NCBI RefSeq assembly: GCF_000721605.1
Contig: NZ_JOIZ01000008.1
Span: forward strand, 121,821-185,820
Direction: 5' to 3'
Source of the DNA: Streptomyces sp. NRRL S-37
Lineage (GTDB): Bacteria; Actinomycetota; Actinomycetes; Streptomycetales; Streptomycetaceae
Length of the DNA: 64,000 nt
Within the stretch, counting starts at the first letter, position 1. Every line of letters begins with the position of its first letter. Shown piece by piece: positions 1-9,049 of this stretch. A model generated the notes under the pieces. That model was given only the letters and a program-made list of their open reading frames with translations, searched no databases and was not told the origin of the DNA. The position numbers and the translations under genes were made by a program.

Positions 1-22
1 ACGCCCCGTAGCATGGGGAACC

Positions 23-1132
23 GTGTCGTCCTCCTCCCCCGCCTCCCGTCCCGGTCCGATAGCCGACGTGGCCCCGCTGTCGCTGTGCGCCCGTGAGCCG
101 CACGTGCCCGCGGACCGGCTCGTCGCCGAGATGGTGCCGCCGCCGCGGTTCGACTCGGTCCGCTTCGGCACCTACCTCCCGGACCCGAACCAGCCGAGCC
201 AGACCGAGGCCGTGCGCGTCCTCGAGGGTTTCGCGGCCGGTCTCGACGGGGCGGCGGCCGGTGACCCGGGCCGGCGCAGGCTGTTCGGCTTCGGCAGGGC
301 TCCGAAGAAGGCGCCGGCCGGTCCGCGCGGCGTCTACCTCGACGGCGGTTACGGCGTCGGCAAGACCCACCTGCTGGCCTCCCTGTGGCACGCCACCCCG
401 GCCGAGCCCGCGCTCAAGGCGTTCGGCACCTTCGTGGAGCTGACCAACCTGGTCGGCGCCCTCGGCTTCCAGCAGACCGTGAAGACCCTCTCCGGGCACC
501 GCCTGCTGTGCATCGACGAGTTCGAGCTGGACGACCCGGGCGACACCGTCCTCGTCTCCACCCTGCTCGGCAAACTGGTCGAGGCCGGTGTCGCGCTCGC
601 CGCCACCTCGAACACGCTGCCGGGCAAGCTCGGCGAGGGCCGGTTCGCCGCCGCCGACTTCCTGCGCGAGATCCAGGGCCTGTCGGCCCACTTCCGCGCC
701 CTGCGCATCGACGGCGAGGACTACCGCCACCGGGGGCTGCCCGAGGCGCCGGAGCCGTACTCCGACGAGCGGGTGACGCGGACGGCGCACGCCACCGAGG
801 GTGCCTCGCTCGACGCCTTCCCCGACCTGCTGGAGCATCTCGCGCGGGTCCACCCCAGCCGCTACGGCGCCCTGACCGACGGGCTCCGCGCGGTGTGCCT
901 CACCGGTGTGCGTCCGGTGCCGGACCAGTCGACCGCGCTCCGGCTCGTCGTCCTCGCGGACCGGCTCTACGACCGTGAGGTGCCCGTCCTCGCCTCGGGG
1001 CTGCCGTTCGACCGGCTGTTCAGCGAGGAGATGCTGAAGGGCGGCTACCGCAAGAAGTACTTCCGGGCGATCTCGCGGCTCACCGCGCTGGCCCGCGACG
1101 CGGGGCGGCTCGCCGAAGCCGGGCCCCGCTGA
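23..1132 (+). CDS. zapE: ZapE/AFG1-like ATPase
   Basis: 369 aa P-loop ATPase of the AFG1/ZapE family, cytoplasmic; family members act in cell division or, in mitochondria, in protein quality control. A Walker A motif (GGYGVGKTH, around residue 113) and a Walker B-like CIDEFELDD (about 163-171) are visible, followed by a sensor-like stretch ATSNTLP (about 194-200), which is the expected order for an AAA-type fold. Length fits the family. The GTG at 23 is the first start in frame and is preceded by a weak GGGG-A site. The preceding 22 bases are too short to show what lies upstream. No operon partner follows; the next gene is 400 bases away. The family call is firm; a specific role in division in this organism is inference. 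Confidence 0.88.
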   Translation: MSSSSPASRPGPIADVAPLSLCAREPHVPADRLVAEMVPPPRFDSVRFGTYLPDPNQPSQTEAVRVLEGFAAGLDGAAAGDPGRRRLFGFGRAPKKAPAGPRGVYLDGGYGVGKTHLLASLWHATPAEPALKAFGTFVELTNLVGALGFQQTVKTLSGHRLLCIDEFELDDPGDTVLVSTLLGKLVEAGVALAATSNTLPGKLGEGRFAAADFLREIQGLSAHFRALRIDGEDYRHRGLPEAPEPYSDERVTRTAHATEGASLDAFPDLLEHLARVHPSRYGALTDGLRAVCLTGVRPVPDQSTALRLVVLADRLYDREVPVLASGLPFDRLFSEEMLKGGYRKKYFRAISRLTALARDAGRLAEAGPR

Positions 1133-1239
1133 ACCGCTGAACCGTACGTCGGACACCTGATCGAAGCGCCGCCGATCAGGGGCGCATTCACGCCAATTCA
1201 CCCTTTCTTTTCAGGCTCTCCCCGCCACGAAACATTGAA

Positions 1240-1269
1240 TTAACCCTGCAAAGGACTTTGCAGGGTTAA
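1240..1269. promoter_or_regulatory. Perfect 14-bp inverted repeat, candidate operator
   Basis: TTAACCCTGCAAAG at 1240-1253 and its exact reverse complement at 1256-1269 are separated by only two bases. The near-absence of a loop and the AT-rich ends make this a better fit to a dimeric repressor site than to a terminator. It lies 270 bases before the carbonic anhydrase start; the binding protein is unknown. Confidence 0.5.
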
Positions 1270-1291
1270 CGTGTGTCTTGACCAACCGTTG

Positions 1292-1328
1292 ACCAAGCCT
1301 TGGTGTGCGAAAGAGGTGCGAACCACCT
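1292..1328. promoter_or_regulatory. Two short dyads near TTGACC repeats
   Basis: ACCAAG-C-CTTGGT at 1292-1304 and AGGTG-CGAAC-CACCT at 1314-1328 are both perfect. They directly follow the paired TTGACC motifs at 1279-1296, either of which could serve as a -35 element. A regulated promoter is the simplest reading; no experimental support is available from sequence alone. Confidence 0.4.
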
Positions 1329-1535
1329 TGCGAAACACACATGTTCCGAGGTCCGGCGACCGCGGCCCCATCCCGGCCTCTCGCTGTCGCTTTACCCGCG
1401 CTTCACTTCTCCGCATTTCCCTCGCCCTTCACACCCGCGTACACATTCCGTGAGGCAGGGGCCACGGGTCAGCGGAGTCCGACCTTTGTCATGCCCGTCC
1501 GACGCGCCCCCACGCGCGCCAGGAGGAATCACCAG

Positions 1536-2117
1536 ATGCAGCCCCTCATCGACAACGCCCGCACGTTCGGACAGCGCCCTGAGGAGTTCGCCCGCCTCGC
1601 CGAGGGTCAATCCCCCGACGTCCTGTTCATCACCTGCTCCGACTCCAGGGTCGTACCGGCCCTGATCACGGGCGCCCGGCCCGGCGAGCTCTTCGAGCTG
1701 CGCACCGCGGGCAACATCGTCCCGCCGTACGCCCCCGGGCGCCCCACCTCCGAGGCGGCCACCGTCGAGTACGCCGTGGGGGTCCTCGGCGTCACGGACA
1801 TCGTGGTCTGCGGCCACTCCCACTGCGGGGCCATCGGCGCGCTGGTGCGCGGCGACGACCTGGACGCCGTGCCCGCCGTGCGCGACTGGCTGGCGCACGC
1901 CGCCGACGAGCCGACGCCGGCCGACGCGGCGGACCCGGCCTGCGCTCAGGCGGTCCAGCACCACGTCCTGGCCCAGCTGCTGCGGCTGCGCTCGTACCCG
2001 TGCGTCGAGCGGCGACTGGCCTCGGGCCGGCTCCGGCTGCGCGGCTGGTACTACGAGGTGCACACCGGAGCCGTACGCGAACACCGCGCGGACACCGACT
2101 CCTTCGAGGCGCTGTGA
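1536..2117 (+). CDS. Beta-class carbonic anhydrase
   Basis: 193 aa zinc enzyme interconverting CO2 and bicarbonate in the cytoplasm. The beta-class zinc ligands and catalytic Asp/Arg pair are visible: CSDSR near residue 34 and the HxxC motif in CGHSHCGAIG near residues 92-101. The ATG at 1536 is chosen because AGGAGG sits ten bases upstream (1521-1526); the in-frame open region reaching back to 1305 lacks family sequence. The stop overlaps the start of the following SulP gene by four bases (GTGA), so the two are probably translationally coupled. A carbonic anhydrase paired with a SulP permease is a known arrangement for bicarbonate supply. Expression may be controlled by the dyads in the leader. 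Confidence 0.92.
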   Translation: MQPLIDNARTFGQRPEEFARLAEGQSPDVLFITCSDSRVVPALITGARPGELFELRTAGNIVPPYAPGRPTSEAATVEYAVGVLGVTDIVVCGHSHCGAIGALVRGDDLDAVPAVRDWLAHAADEPTPADAADPACAQAVQHHVLAQLLRLRSYPCVERRLASGRLRLRGWYYEVHTGAVREHRADTDSFEAL

Positions 2118-3592
2118 GCACGGCCGTGTCCAGGTTCCCCCATCTGCGGCAGGACTTCGCCGCCTCGCTCGTCGTGTTCCTCGTCGCGCTCCCGCTGTGC
2201 GTGGGCGTCGCCGTCGCCTCCGGTGTCCCGGCCGAACTCGGCCTGGTCACCGGCATCGTGGGCGGGCTGGTCACCGGTCTGCTGCCGGGCAGCAGCCTGC
2301 AGGTGTCCGGTCCGGCCGCCGGACTGACCGTGCTGGTCTTCGAGGCCGTCGACACCTACGGGCTGCCCGCGCTCGGCGTGATCGTGCTGGCCGCCGGACT
2401 GCTCCAGCTCGCCATGGGCGCGCTGCGGCTCGGACGCTGGTTCCGCGCGATATCGATCTCGGTGGTCGAGGGCATGCTGGCCGGCATCGGTCTCGTGCTC
2501 ATCGCGGGCCAGCTCTACGCGGCGGCCGGGCTGACGGCGCCCGCCTCCGGCGTCGACAAGATCCTCGGTCTGCCGGGGGCGGCCGCGGACGCGCTCGGCA
2601 GTACCGAGGCGCTCGCCTCGCTCGCGGTCGGCGCGGGCACCGTCGCCGTGATGCTCCTGTGGCGCCGGATACCGGGCCCGGCCGGGGTCGTACCGGGCGC
2701 GCTGGCGGCGGTGCTGCTGGCGACGGCGGTCACCCTCGCGTTCGGCGTGCCCGTCGCGACGGTCGAGGTACAAGGTCTGCTCGACGCCGTCCAGCCGCCC
2801 GGCGCGGACGCCTTCGGCTCGCTGGGCGCCGGCGTCCTCGGCACGATCGTCGCGTTCACCCTGATCGCCTCCGCCGAGAGCCTGTTCAGCGCCGCCGCGG
2901 TGGACCGGCTGCACGACGGTCCGCGCACCCGGTACGACAAGGAGCTGATGGCGCAGGGCGCGGGCAACACGGTCTGCGGGGTCCTCGGCGCGCTGCCGAT
3001 GACCGCGGTCATCGTGCGCAGCTCGGCCAATGTCCAGGCGGGCGCCAGGACCAAGGCGTCCCGGGTGCTGCACGGCGTGTGGCTGCTGCTGTTCGCGGCG
3101 CTGTTGCCGTCCGCGCTGGCACTGATCCCGCTGCCCGCGCTGGCCGGCATCCTGGTCCACGCCGGCTGGAAGCTGATCCCGTTCCGGGCCGTGGCCGCGC
3201 TCTGGCGGGGCCACCGGGGCGAGGCGCTGATCCTGGTGGTCACCGCCGTGTCGATCGTCGTGGTCAACATGTTCGAGGGCGTGCTGATCGGTCTGGCCCT
3301 GTCGGTCGTCAAGACGGCCTGGGAGGCCTCGCAGGCAAAGCTGGAGGTCATAGACAAGGGCGCGGGCCCCCTCCAGGTGTACCTGTCGGGCAACGCGACC
3401 TTCCTGCGCCTCCCGAAGATCCTGGACACCCTGGAGTCCCTCCCCCAGGACCGTCCCGTCGAACTGGACCTCACCGGCCTCCACCACCTGGACCACGCCT
3501 GCCGCACGGCCCTGAGGAACTGGTCCGAACGCCACAGCACCCCGGGCACGCCCCCGGTGAAACTCACGGAGACACCGGCCCCGCTCCCCTAG
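2114..3592 (+). CDS. SulP-family anion (bicarbonate/sulfate) transporter
   Basis: 492 aa integral membrane permease. The start of the SulP core (RQDFAASLVVFLVALPLC) is followed by many hydrophobic segments, then a cytoplasmic C-terminal STAS domain (about residues 410-480, including VELDLTGLHHLDHACRTAL). The GTG at 2114 overlaps the carbonic anhydrase stop, which decides this start over the longer open frame beginning at 2000. SulP members carry sulfate, bicarbonate or other anions; the adjacent carbonic anhydrase favours bicarbonate, which is an inference from context. The C-terminal STAS domain is relatively short. Confidence 0.88.
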   Translation: MSTAVSRFPHLRQDFAASLVVFLVALPLCVGVAVASGVPAELGLVTGIVGGLVTGLLPGSSLQVSGPAAGLTVLVFEAVDTYGLPALGVIVLAAGLLQLAMGALRLGRWFRAISISVVEGMLAGIGLVLIAGQLYAAAGLTAPASGVDKILGLPGAAADALGSTEALASLAVGAGTVAVMLLWRRIPGPAGVVPGALAAVLLATAVTLAFGVPVATVEVQGLLDAVQPPGADAFGSLGAGVLGTIVAFTLIASAESLFSAAAVDRLHDGPRTRYDKELMAQGAGNTVCGVLGALPMTAVIVRSSANVQAGARTKASRVLHGVWLLLFAALLPSALALIPLPALAGILVHAGWKLIPFRAVAALWRGHRGEALILVVTAVSIVVVNMFEGVLIGLALSVVKTAWEASQAKLEVIDKGAGPLQVYLSGNATFLRLPKILDTLESLPQDRPVELDLTGLHHLDHACRTALRNWSERHSTPGTPPVKLTETPAPLP

Positions 3593-3661
3593 GGGCACGG
3601 GCTTCAGGGGCACGGATCAGGGGCGCGGATCAGGGGCGCGGGGAACTGCGCGAACGGGGGT

Positions 3662-3725
3662 CCGGGGGCGGAGCCCCCGGGGACGGGAAGGGAAGGGGCG
3701 GCGGGGGCGAAAAACCCCGCCGCCC
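3662..3725. terminator. Stem-loops after SulP gene
   Basis: Two hairpins follow the SulP stop. CCGGGGGC-GGA-GCCCCCGG spans 3662-3680, and GGGCGGCGGGG with CCCCGCCGCCC encloses an A-rich loop at 3696-3725. The preceding GGGGCGCGGGGAACTGCGCG-type sequence (about 3630-3652) and the short repeats of CAGGGGCGCGGAT are intergenic sequences often seen in Streptomyces. Probable transcription terminator. Confidence 0.6.
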
Positions 3726-3820
3726 AGCCCCCGGGCCCCCGGCATGGCCCCACACCGACCACCGGGCATATCGTTGCGAATGCACCCCGAAGCACACAGA
3801 CCTCTGAACGGGAGGTCACC

Positions 3821-4669
3821 ATGGTCGAGGAACTGCTCACCGCGGCCGCCGGCACCGCCGTGGCCGCCACCGCCTACCTCTTCGCGGCGGCCCGGGTCGT
3901 CAAACAGTACGAACGCGGAGTCGTCCTCCGCCTCGGCCGCCTGCACGGCACCGCGCGCCCGCCCGGCTTCACCCTCGTCGTCCCCGGCGTGGACCGCATG
4001 CGCAAGGTCAACCTCCAGATCGTCACGATGCCCATTCCCGCCCAGGAGGGCATCACCCGCGACAACGTCACCGTCCGGGTCGACGCGGTCGTCTACTTCA
4101 AGGTCGTCGACGCGCCGGCGGCCGTCATCAACGTCGAGGACTACCGCTTCGCCGTCTCCCAGATGGCCCAGACCTCACTGCGGTCGATCATCGGCAAGAG
4201 CGACCTCGACGACCTGCTGTCCAACCGCGAGAAGCTGAACCAGGGCCTGGAGCTGATGATCGACAGCCCCGCGATCGGCTGGGGCGTGCAGATCGACCGC
4301 GTCGAGATCAAGGACGTCTCCCTGCCCGACACGATGAAGCGCTCCATGGCCCGCCAGGCCGAGGCCGACCGCGAACGCCGGGCCCGTGTCATCAACGCCG
4401 ACGCCGAGCTCCAGGCCTCCAAGAAGCTCGCCGAGGCGGCCCAGGAGATGTCGGAGACCCCCTCCGCCCTCCAGCTCCGCCTGCTGCAGACCATCGTCGC
4501 CGTCGCCGCCGAGAAGAACTCCACCCTCGTCCTGCCCTTCCCGGTCGAACTCCTCCGCTTCCTCGAACGCGCCCAGCAACCCCAGCCCGCACCGGACCAC
4601 CCGGCGGCAGCCCGCCCGGAGCCCGGCGGCCCGCGTCCCGAGCCCGACGGCCCGCGCCCCGGGACGTGA
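3821..4669 (+). CDS. SPFH/Band 7 (slipin-like) membrane protein
   Basis: 282 aa protein with one N-terminal membrane segment (about residues 5-25) and a Band 7/SPFH domain beginning at VVKQYERGVVLRLGRL. The DRVEIKDVSLPDTMKRSMA stretch and the following helical region rich in Ala, Glu and Arg (about 175-225) are typical of slipins and stomatins. The C-terminus is a Pro-rich tail (about 250-282). Family members oligomerise at the membrane and organise or regulate membrane proteins. Slipins often pair with an NfeD-type protease partner, but none is next to this gene. ATG at 3821 has GGGAGG upstream. Confidence 0.88.
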   Translation: MVEELLTAAAGTAVAATAYLFAAARVVKQYERGVVLRLGRLHGTARPPGFTLVVPGVDRMRKVNLQIVTMPIPAQEGITRDNVTVRVDAVVYFKVVDAPAAVINVEDYRFAVSQMAQTSLRSIIGKSDLDDLLSNREKLNQGLELMIDSPAIGWGVQIDRVEIKDVSLPDTMKRSMARQAEADRERRARVINADAELQASKKLAEAAQEMSETPSALQLRLLQTIVAVAAEKNSTLVLPFPVELLRFLERAQQPQPAPDHPAAARPEPGGPRPEPDGPRPGT

Positions 4670-4758
4670 CACGAGCTACGCGCGTGGTTCCCGTGACCCG
4701 CACCAGGTGATAGACACGGCGGGTCACAGTTCCTGTCCGCCAGCAGGAAGGTTTCCCC

Positions 4759-6165
4759 ATGTCAGAAACCGGGTCCACCACCGGGTCCACGACCGGCTCC
4801 CCCGCGACACGACGTCAGATGCTCGCCCGTTCCGGCGCCCTCGGCATCGGCATCGCCTTCACCGGCGCCCTCTCCGAGCTCTTCACCGGCACCGCCGCCG
4901 CCCAAAGCCTCGGCCACAGCGGCTACGGCCCCCTGGTCCCCGACCCCGACGGGCTGCTCGACCTGCCGAAGGGCTTCCGCTACACGGTCCTCTCCCGCGA
5001 GGGCGACCCGCTGCGCTCCGGCGAGGGCCCGGTCCCCTCCAACCACGACGGCATGGCCGCCTTCGCCGGCCGCCACGGCCGTACCCACCTGGTCCGCAAC
5101 CACGAGAACCGTGCCGACGGCAGAGTCCCCGTCCCGGTGGTCGACGGCCTGACCTACGACCCGGAGGGCAAGGGCGGCTGTACGGCACTCACCCTGGACC
5201 ACCACGGCCGGGTGCTGTCGGAACGGGTCGCGATCGCCGGTACGGCGGTGAACTGCGCCGGCGGACCGACCCCCTGGGACACCTGGCTGACCTGCGAGGA
5301 GACCGAGGACAAGGCCGGCACCAACGGTTACGCCAAGGACCACGGCTACATCTTCGAGGTCGACGGCGCCGACCCGCGCCGCACCGGCGCCGTACCGCTG
5401 ACCGCGATGGGCCGCTTCCAGCACGAGGCGGTCGCCGTGGACCCGAGGCGGGGCGTGGTCTACGAGACCGAGGACGCCTTCGAGCGGCCCTTCGGCCTCT
5501 TCTACCGCTTCCTGCCCCGGAAGCCGCTGGGCGGCACCGGTTCGCTGCGCGCGGGCGGCCGGCTCCAGGCGATGCGGGTGCCCGGGGTGCCCGACCTGTC
5601 CTCGATCCAGGAGACCGGTGCCCACTTCGACCACATCGAGTGGGTGGACGTACCGGACCCGCAGGCCGTTCGGACCCCCATCCGCCACCAGGACTTCGGC
5701 CCGCGGGGCATCACCCACGCGCAGAAGCTGGAGGGCTGTTACTGGGGCGGCCGCTCGGTCTACTTCGTGTCGTCCTTCGCCCGCAGCGCCGAGGGGTCGG
5801 CGGCCGATCACTACGGCCAGATCTGGCGCTACGACCCGGACCGGCGCCGCCTCACCCTGGTGATCGTCTTCGGTCCGGACACCGACGTCCGGCTCCCCGG
5901 CGAGTCGCCGGACAACATCTGCCTGGCGCCCAGCGGCGGCCTGATGGTGTGCGAGGACGGCAACGGCGCCCAGCACGTCTTCGGCGTCACCCGGCACGGC
6001 GAGGTCTACGCGATGGCACGCGGGAGGCAGAACATCGGGACGGCCGAGGACCCGGAGTGGGGCGAGTTCGCCGGGGTCACCTTCTCCCCGGACGGCCGCA
6101 CGATGTACGTCAACTGCTACACGCCCGGCACGACGTTCGCCGTGACGGGGCCCTGGCGCGGGTAG
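4759..6165 (+). CDS. Tat-exported PhoX-family (DUF839) protein
   Basis: 468 aa. The N-terminus carries a twin-arginine signal (TRRQMLARSG) with a hydrophobic stretch and an AAA-type cleavage region near residue 48, so export in folded form is expected. The mature part matches the PhoX/DUF839 beta-propeller class: SNHDGMAAF, RNHENR, a long central region and EDGNGAQHVFG near the end. PhoX enzymes are calcium- and iron-dependent alkaline phosphatases; many actinobacterial DUF839 members are untested, so phosphatase activity is inferred. AGGAAGG lies just before the ATG. No partner gene is evident. Confidence 0.85.
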   Translation: MSETGSTTGSTTGSPATRRQMLARSGALGIGIAFTGALSELFTGTAAAQSLGHSGYGPLVPDPDGLLDLPKGFRYTVLSREGDPLRSGEGPVPSNHDGMAAFAGRHGRTHLVRNHENRADGRVPVPVVDGLTYDPEGKGGCTALTLDHHGRVLSERVAIAGTAVNCAGGPTPWDTWLTCEETEDKAGTNGYAKDHGYIFEVDGADPRRTGAVPLTAMGRFQHEAVAVDPRRGVVYETEDAFERPFGLFYRFLPRKPLGGTGSLRAGGRLQAMRVPGVPDLSSIQETGAHFDHIEWVDVPDPQAVRTPIRHQDFGPRGITHAQKLEGCYWGGRSVYFVSSFARSAEGSAADHYGQIWRYDPDRRRLTLVIVFGPDTDVRLPGESPDNICLAPSGGLMVCEDGNGAQHVFGVTRHGEVYAMARGRQNIGTAEDPEWGEFAGVTFSPDGRTMYVNCYTPGTTFAVTGPWRG

Positions 6166-6176
6166 CCGCGTGACGA

Positions 6177-6210
6177 CCGGGACGGACGGCGGGACCGCCG
6201 TCCGTCCCGG
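6177..6210. terminator. Strong hairpin after the PhoX-like gene
   Basis: A 16-bp perfect stem (6177-6192 with 6195-6210) with a two-base centre begins 12 bases after the PhoX-like stop. No T-run follows, as is common in high-GC actinobacteria. Confidence 0.65.
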
Positions 6211-6332
6211 TGCGGGGTTCAGCCCGCGACGAGCACGTCCGTCCGGCCGACGGCCTGGCTCATCCCCTCCACCCTGCCCATGAGGGCACAGCCGTGCCAC
6301 TGAACCGGGCGCACGCGGGTACCCGGTCCGGC

Positions 6333-7856
6333 ATGACGGAGAAGCGGCAAGCAGGTGGCTCGTACTGGCTCGAGACCGCGCCGGGCGGCCGGCACCCCGC
6401 ACCGGCCGGGGACCTCGATGTCGACGTGGCCGTGATCGGCGCGGGCATCGCCGGCCTGTGCACCGCCCGGGAGCTGGCGCGGGCCGGGAAGAGCGTCGCG
6501 GTGCTGGAGGCCGGACGGGTCGCGGCCGGCGTCACCGGGCACACCACGGCCAAGGTCACCGCCCTGCACACGCTGGTCTACGACAAGCTGCGCCGCACCC
6601 GGGGCGTCGAGGGCGCGCGGCTGTACGCCCGTTCGCAGTCCGAGGCGATCGAGCACACCGCCCGGGTCGTGGAGGAGCTCGGCGTCGACTGCGAGTGGGA
6701 GCGCCGCAGTGCGTACACCTACGTCCGGGACCCGGACCGGGTGGAGGAGCTGCGCGCGGAGGCCGAGGCGGCACGGGAGGCGGGCCTGCCGGCCTCCTTC
6801 GTGACGGAGACCGGCCTGCCGTTCCCGGTGGCGGGCGCCGTCGAGGTGACGGACCAGGCGCAGTTCCATCCGCGCAAGTACCTGCTGGCCCTCGCGGACG
6901 ACATCGTCGCGCACGGCGGGCGCGTGCACGAAGACACCACCGTCGTCGGCCTGGAGGAGGGCACGCCGTGCCGTCTGTCGACGGCGGCCGGGGCGACGGT
7001 GACGGCCCGGGACGTCGTGGTCGCCACCCACTACCCGGTCTTCGACCGGGCGCTGCTGTTCACCCGCCTCTCCCCGCGCCGCGAACTGGTCGTCGCGGGA
7101 CCGGTCCCGGCCGGCCAGGACCCGGGCGGGATGTACATCACCCCGGAGGAGAACACCCGCTCGGTGCGTACGGCCCCCTACGGCGAGGACGGCTCCCGTC
7201 GCCTCCTGGTGATCACCGGTGAGCACTTCACGCCGGGCACGGGTGACACCCGCGCCCTCTTCGACCGCCTCTCCGCGTGGGCCCGCACCCACTTCCCCGA
7301 CGTGGAGCTCACCCACTCCTGGGCCACTCAGGACAACGATCCCACCGACACCGTGCCGCTGGTCGGCCCGCTGCACGCGGGCGCCCGGCACACCTACGTC
7401 GCCACCGGTTTCGGCGGCTGGGGCATGAGCGGCGGCATGATGGCGGGCCTGCTGCTCACCGCGTGGATCACCGGCCGTGAGTGCGCGTGGAGCGGGCTGT
7501 ACGACCCGCGCCGGCTGGCCTCCGCCGTGCGCGAGGCGCCGTCCTTCCTCAAGCACCAGGCGCAGGTGGCCAGGCACTTCGTCGGCGACCGGCTGCGCCC
7601 CGCCCCGCCGGCGGAGGCGCTGCCGCCGGGCGAGGGCGCCGTGGTCCGCGCGGAGGGCGGCCGGGTGGCGGTGTACCGCGACGACGACGGCACCCTGCAC
7701 GCCGTCTCCGCCCGCTGCACCCACCTGGGCTGTCTGGTGGACTTCAACGCCGCCGAACGCGCCTGGGAGTGCCCCTGCCACGGCTCCCGCTTCGACATCG
7801 ACGGCAAGGTCGTCCAGGGCCCGGCGACGCGGCCGCTGCAGCGGCGCGACATCTGA
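6333..7856 (+). CDS. FAD-dependent oxidoreductase with C-terminal Rieske [2Fe-2S] domain
   Basis: 507 aa two-domain redox protein. Residues about 30-390 form a DAO-type FAD domain (VAVIGAGIAGLCTA dinucleotide fold; VTGHTTAKVTALH; GFGGWGMSGG near the end of the domain). Residues about 430-507 form a Rieske domain with both cluster-binding pairs, CTHLGC and CPCHGS. Fusions of this kind are common in actinobacteria and are usually annotated as FAD-dependent oxidoreductase; the substrate is unknown. The ATG at 6333 starts the conserved sequence; a GTG at 6294 is an in-frame alternative. The gene stands alone between two hairpins. Confidence 0.88.
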   Translation: MTEKRQAGGSYWLETAPGGRHPAPAGDLDVDVAVIGAGIAGLCTARELARAGKSVAVLEAGRVAAGVTGHTTAKVTALHTLVYDKLRRTRGVEGARLYARSQSEAIEHTARVVEELGVDCEWERRSAYTYVRDPDRVEELRAEAEAAREAGLPASFVTETGLPFPVAGAVEVTDQAQFHPRKYLLALADDIVAHGGRVHEDTTVVGLEEGTPCRLSTAAGATVTARDVVVATHYPVFDRALLFTRLSPRRELVVAGPVPAGQDPGGMYITPEENTRSVRTAPYGEDGSRRLLVITGEHFTPGTGDTRALFDRLSAWARTHFPDVELTHSWATQDNDPTDTVPLVGPLHAGARHTYVATGFGGWGMSGGMMAGLLLTAWITGRECAWSGLYDPRRLASAVREAPSFLKHQAQVARHFVGDRLRPAPPAEALPPGEGAVVRAEGGRVAVYRDDDGTLHAVSARCTHLGCLVDFNAAERAWECPCHGSRFDIDGKVVQGPATRPLQRRDI

Positions 7857-7861
7857 CGCGC

Positions 7862-7893
7862 CCCGGGTGGGCGCCCCCGAGCACCCACCCGGG
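7862..7893. terminator. Hairpin after the Rieske oxidoreductase
   Basis: CCCGGGTGGG at 7862-7871 pairs exactly with CCCACCCGGG at 7884-7893 across a 12-base loop, starting five bases after the stop codon. Confidence 0.55.
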
Positions 7894-7959
7894 TGAGGCC
7901 GACCTCGAACCGGCCTTATCAGCGCAAAAACATCAAGAAATCACTCATATCGTCATACG

Positions 7960-8811
7960 GTGATCACTCTCGTACGTCGAGCAGCCGCCGTATGCGTCCT
8001 GGCCACCACGCTCACCGCCTGCGCCGCCTCCCGCCCCTCCCCCGCCCCCCAGCAGGCCCCCCGGCCGGCACCCTCCGCCCCCGCGGCGCCCTCGGTGCCG
8101 CCCACGCTCGCCCCGGGCCCGTCCGGTCTGACCCCGGTCTTCCGCAACGGCCCGCGCACCGGCGACCGGACGGTCGCCCTCACCTTCGACGCCGACATGA
8201 CCGCCGACCAGGGCCCGAGGGCGGCGGCCGGCGAGCACTTCGACCACCCCCGGCTCATCGCCGCCCTGCGCGCGCTGCGGGTGCCGGCCACGGTGTTCAT
8301 GACGGGCCGCTGGGCCGAGGAGTACCCGGACCAGGCCCGCTCCATCGGCCGGGACCCGCTCTTCGAGGTCGCCAACCACTCCTACAGCCACTACGCGTTC
8401 ACCGGTGACTGCTACGGCCTGCCGGCCGTCTCCGCCGACCGGATGCGGACGGACGTGGAACGGGCGTACGCGGTGTTCCGGAAGGTCGGCGTGCCCGATC
8501 CGAAGCCGTACTTCCGCTTCCCCGGCGGCTGCTACGACCGTACGGCGCTCAAGGCACTGACCCCGGCCGGGGTGACGGCCGTGCAGTGGGACGTGGTCGG
8601 CGGTGACGCGTTCGCCACGGACGCGGAGGCGGTGGCCGAACAGGTGCTGGAGGGCGTGCGCCCCGGCTCGGTGGTCGTACTGCACTGCACCCGCAGCGCG
8701 GCCCCGACGACGGAACGGGCCGTACGGAGGATCGTCCCGGAGCTGCACCGCCGGGGCTACCGCTTCGTGAAGGTCTCCGAACTGATCGCGGCGGCGAACG
8801 GCCGGGGCTGA
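7960..8811 (+). CDS. NodB-type polysaccharide deacetylase, predicted lipoprotein
   Basis: 283 aa. The N-terminus is a lipoprotein signal ending in LTAC (Cys about residue 21), followed by a Pro/Ala-rich linker. The catalytic NodB region starts at VALTFDAD with the metal-binding Asp pair; FEVANHSYSHYAF supplies the His-x3-His metal site (about 138-142). FRFPGGCYD and VVLHC are the later motifs. Family members remove acetyl groups from chitin, peptidoglycan or related glycans outside the membrane. The GTG at 7960 directly precedes the signal sequence. The substrate cannot be told from sequence. Confidence 0.88.
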   Translation: MITLVRRAAAVCVLATTLTACAASRPSPAPQQAPRPAPSAPAAPSVPPTLAPGPSGLTPVFRNGPRTGDRTVALTFDADMTADQGPRAAAGEHFDHPRLIAALRALRVPATVFMTGRWAEEYPDQARSIGRDPLFEVANHSYSHYAFTGDCYGLPAVSADRMRTDVERAYAVFRKVGVPDPKPYFRFPGGCYDRTALKALTPAGVTAVQWDVVGGDAFATDAEAVAEQVLEGVRPGSVVVLHCTRSAAPTTERAVRRIVPELHRRGYRFVKVSELIAAANGRG

Positions 8812-8830
8812 ACCGTCCTACGCTGAAGAC

Positions 8831-9016
8831 ATGAGCGACACCGACGAGGACTACTGCCTGATCGACGCCACCCGGCCGCCCAAGGCCGACGGCCCGCCGT
8901 ACGCGGCCTGCGTGCTGTGCCAGGAGCCGACGGAGTACCCGGAGTCGTACAAGGGCGTCACGCTGTGCCCGGTCTGCGAGTGGCGGGAGGCCGAGCGCAC
9001 GGCCTGCTCGGGCTGA
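8831..9016 (+). CDS. Small CxxC zinc-ribbon-like protein
   Basis: 61 aa acidic protein with two CxxC pairs (CVLC about residues 27-30, CPVC about 46-49) and a further Cys near the end, which suggests a small zinc-binding fold. Function unknown. It lacks an obvious ribosome site, but TACGCT lies six bases before the ATG, which would suit a leaderless transcript. It sits 19 bases after the deacetylase gene and 33 bases before the PTH2-like gene on the same strand. Confidence 0.7.
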   Translation: MSDTDEDYCLIDATRPPKADGPPYAACVLCQEPTEYPESYKGVTLCPVCEWREAERTACSG

Positions 9017-9049
9017 CGGGACCGCCGCGCGGGTTGGCACACTGGCCCC

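Larger units (their letters stand above)
1133..1535. other. Intergenic leader upstream of the carbonic anhydrase/SulP pair
   Basis: About 400 bases without a convincing gene. The first part is unusually AT-rich for this window (around 1190-1260) and it holds three separate perfect dyads (1240-1269, 1292-1304, 1314-1328) and two near-direct copies of TTGACCAA. An in-frame upstream extension of the carbonic anhydrase exists here but has no ribosome site or family similarity. I read this stretch as a promoter/operator region. Confidence 0.6.
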
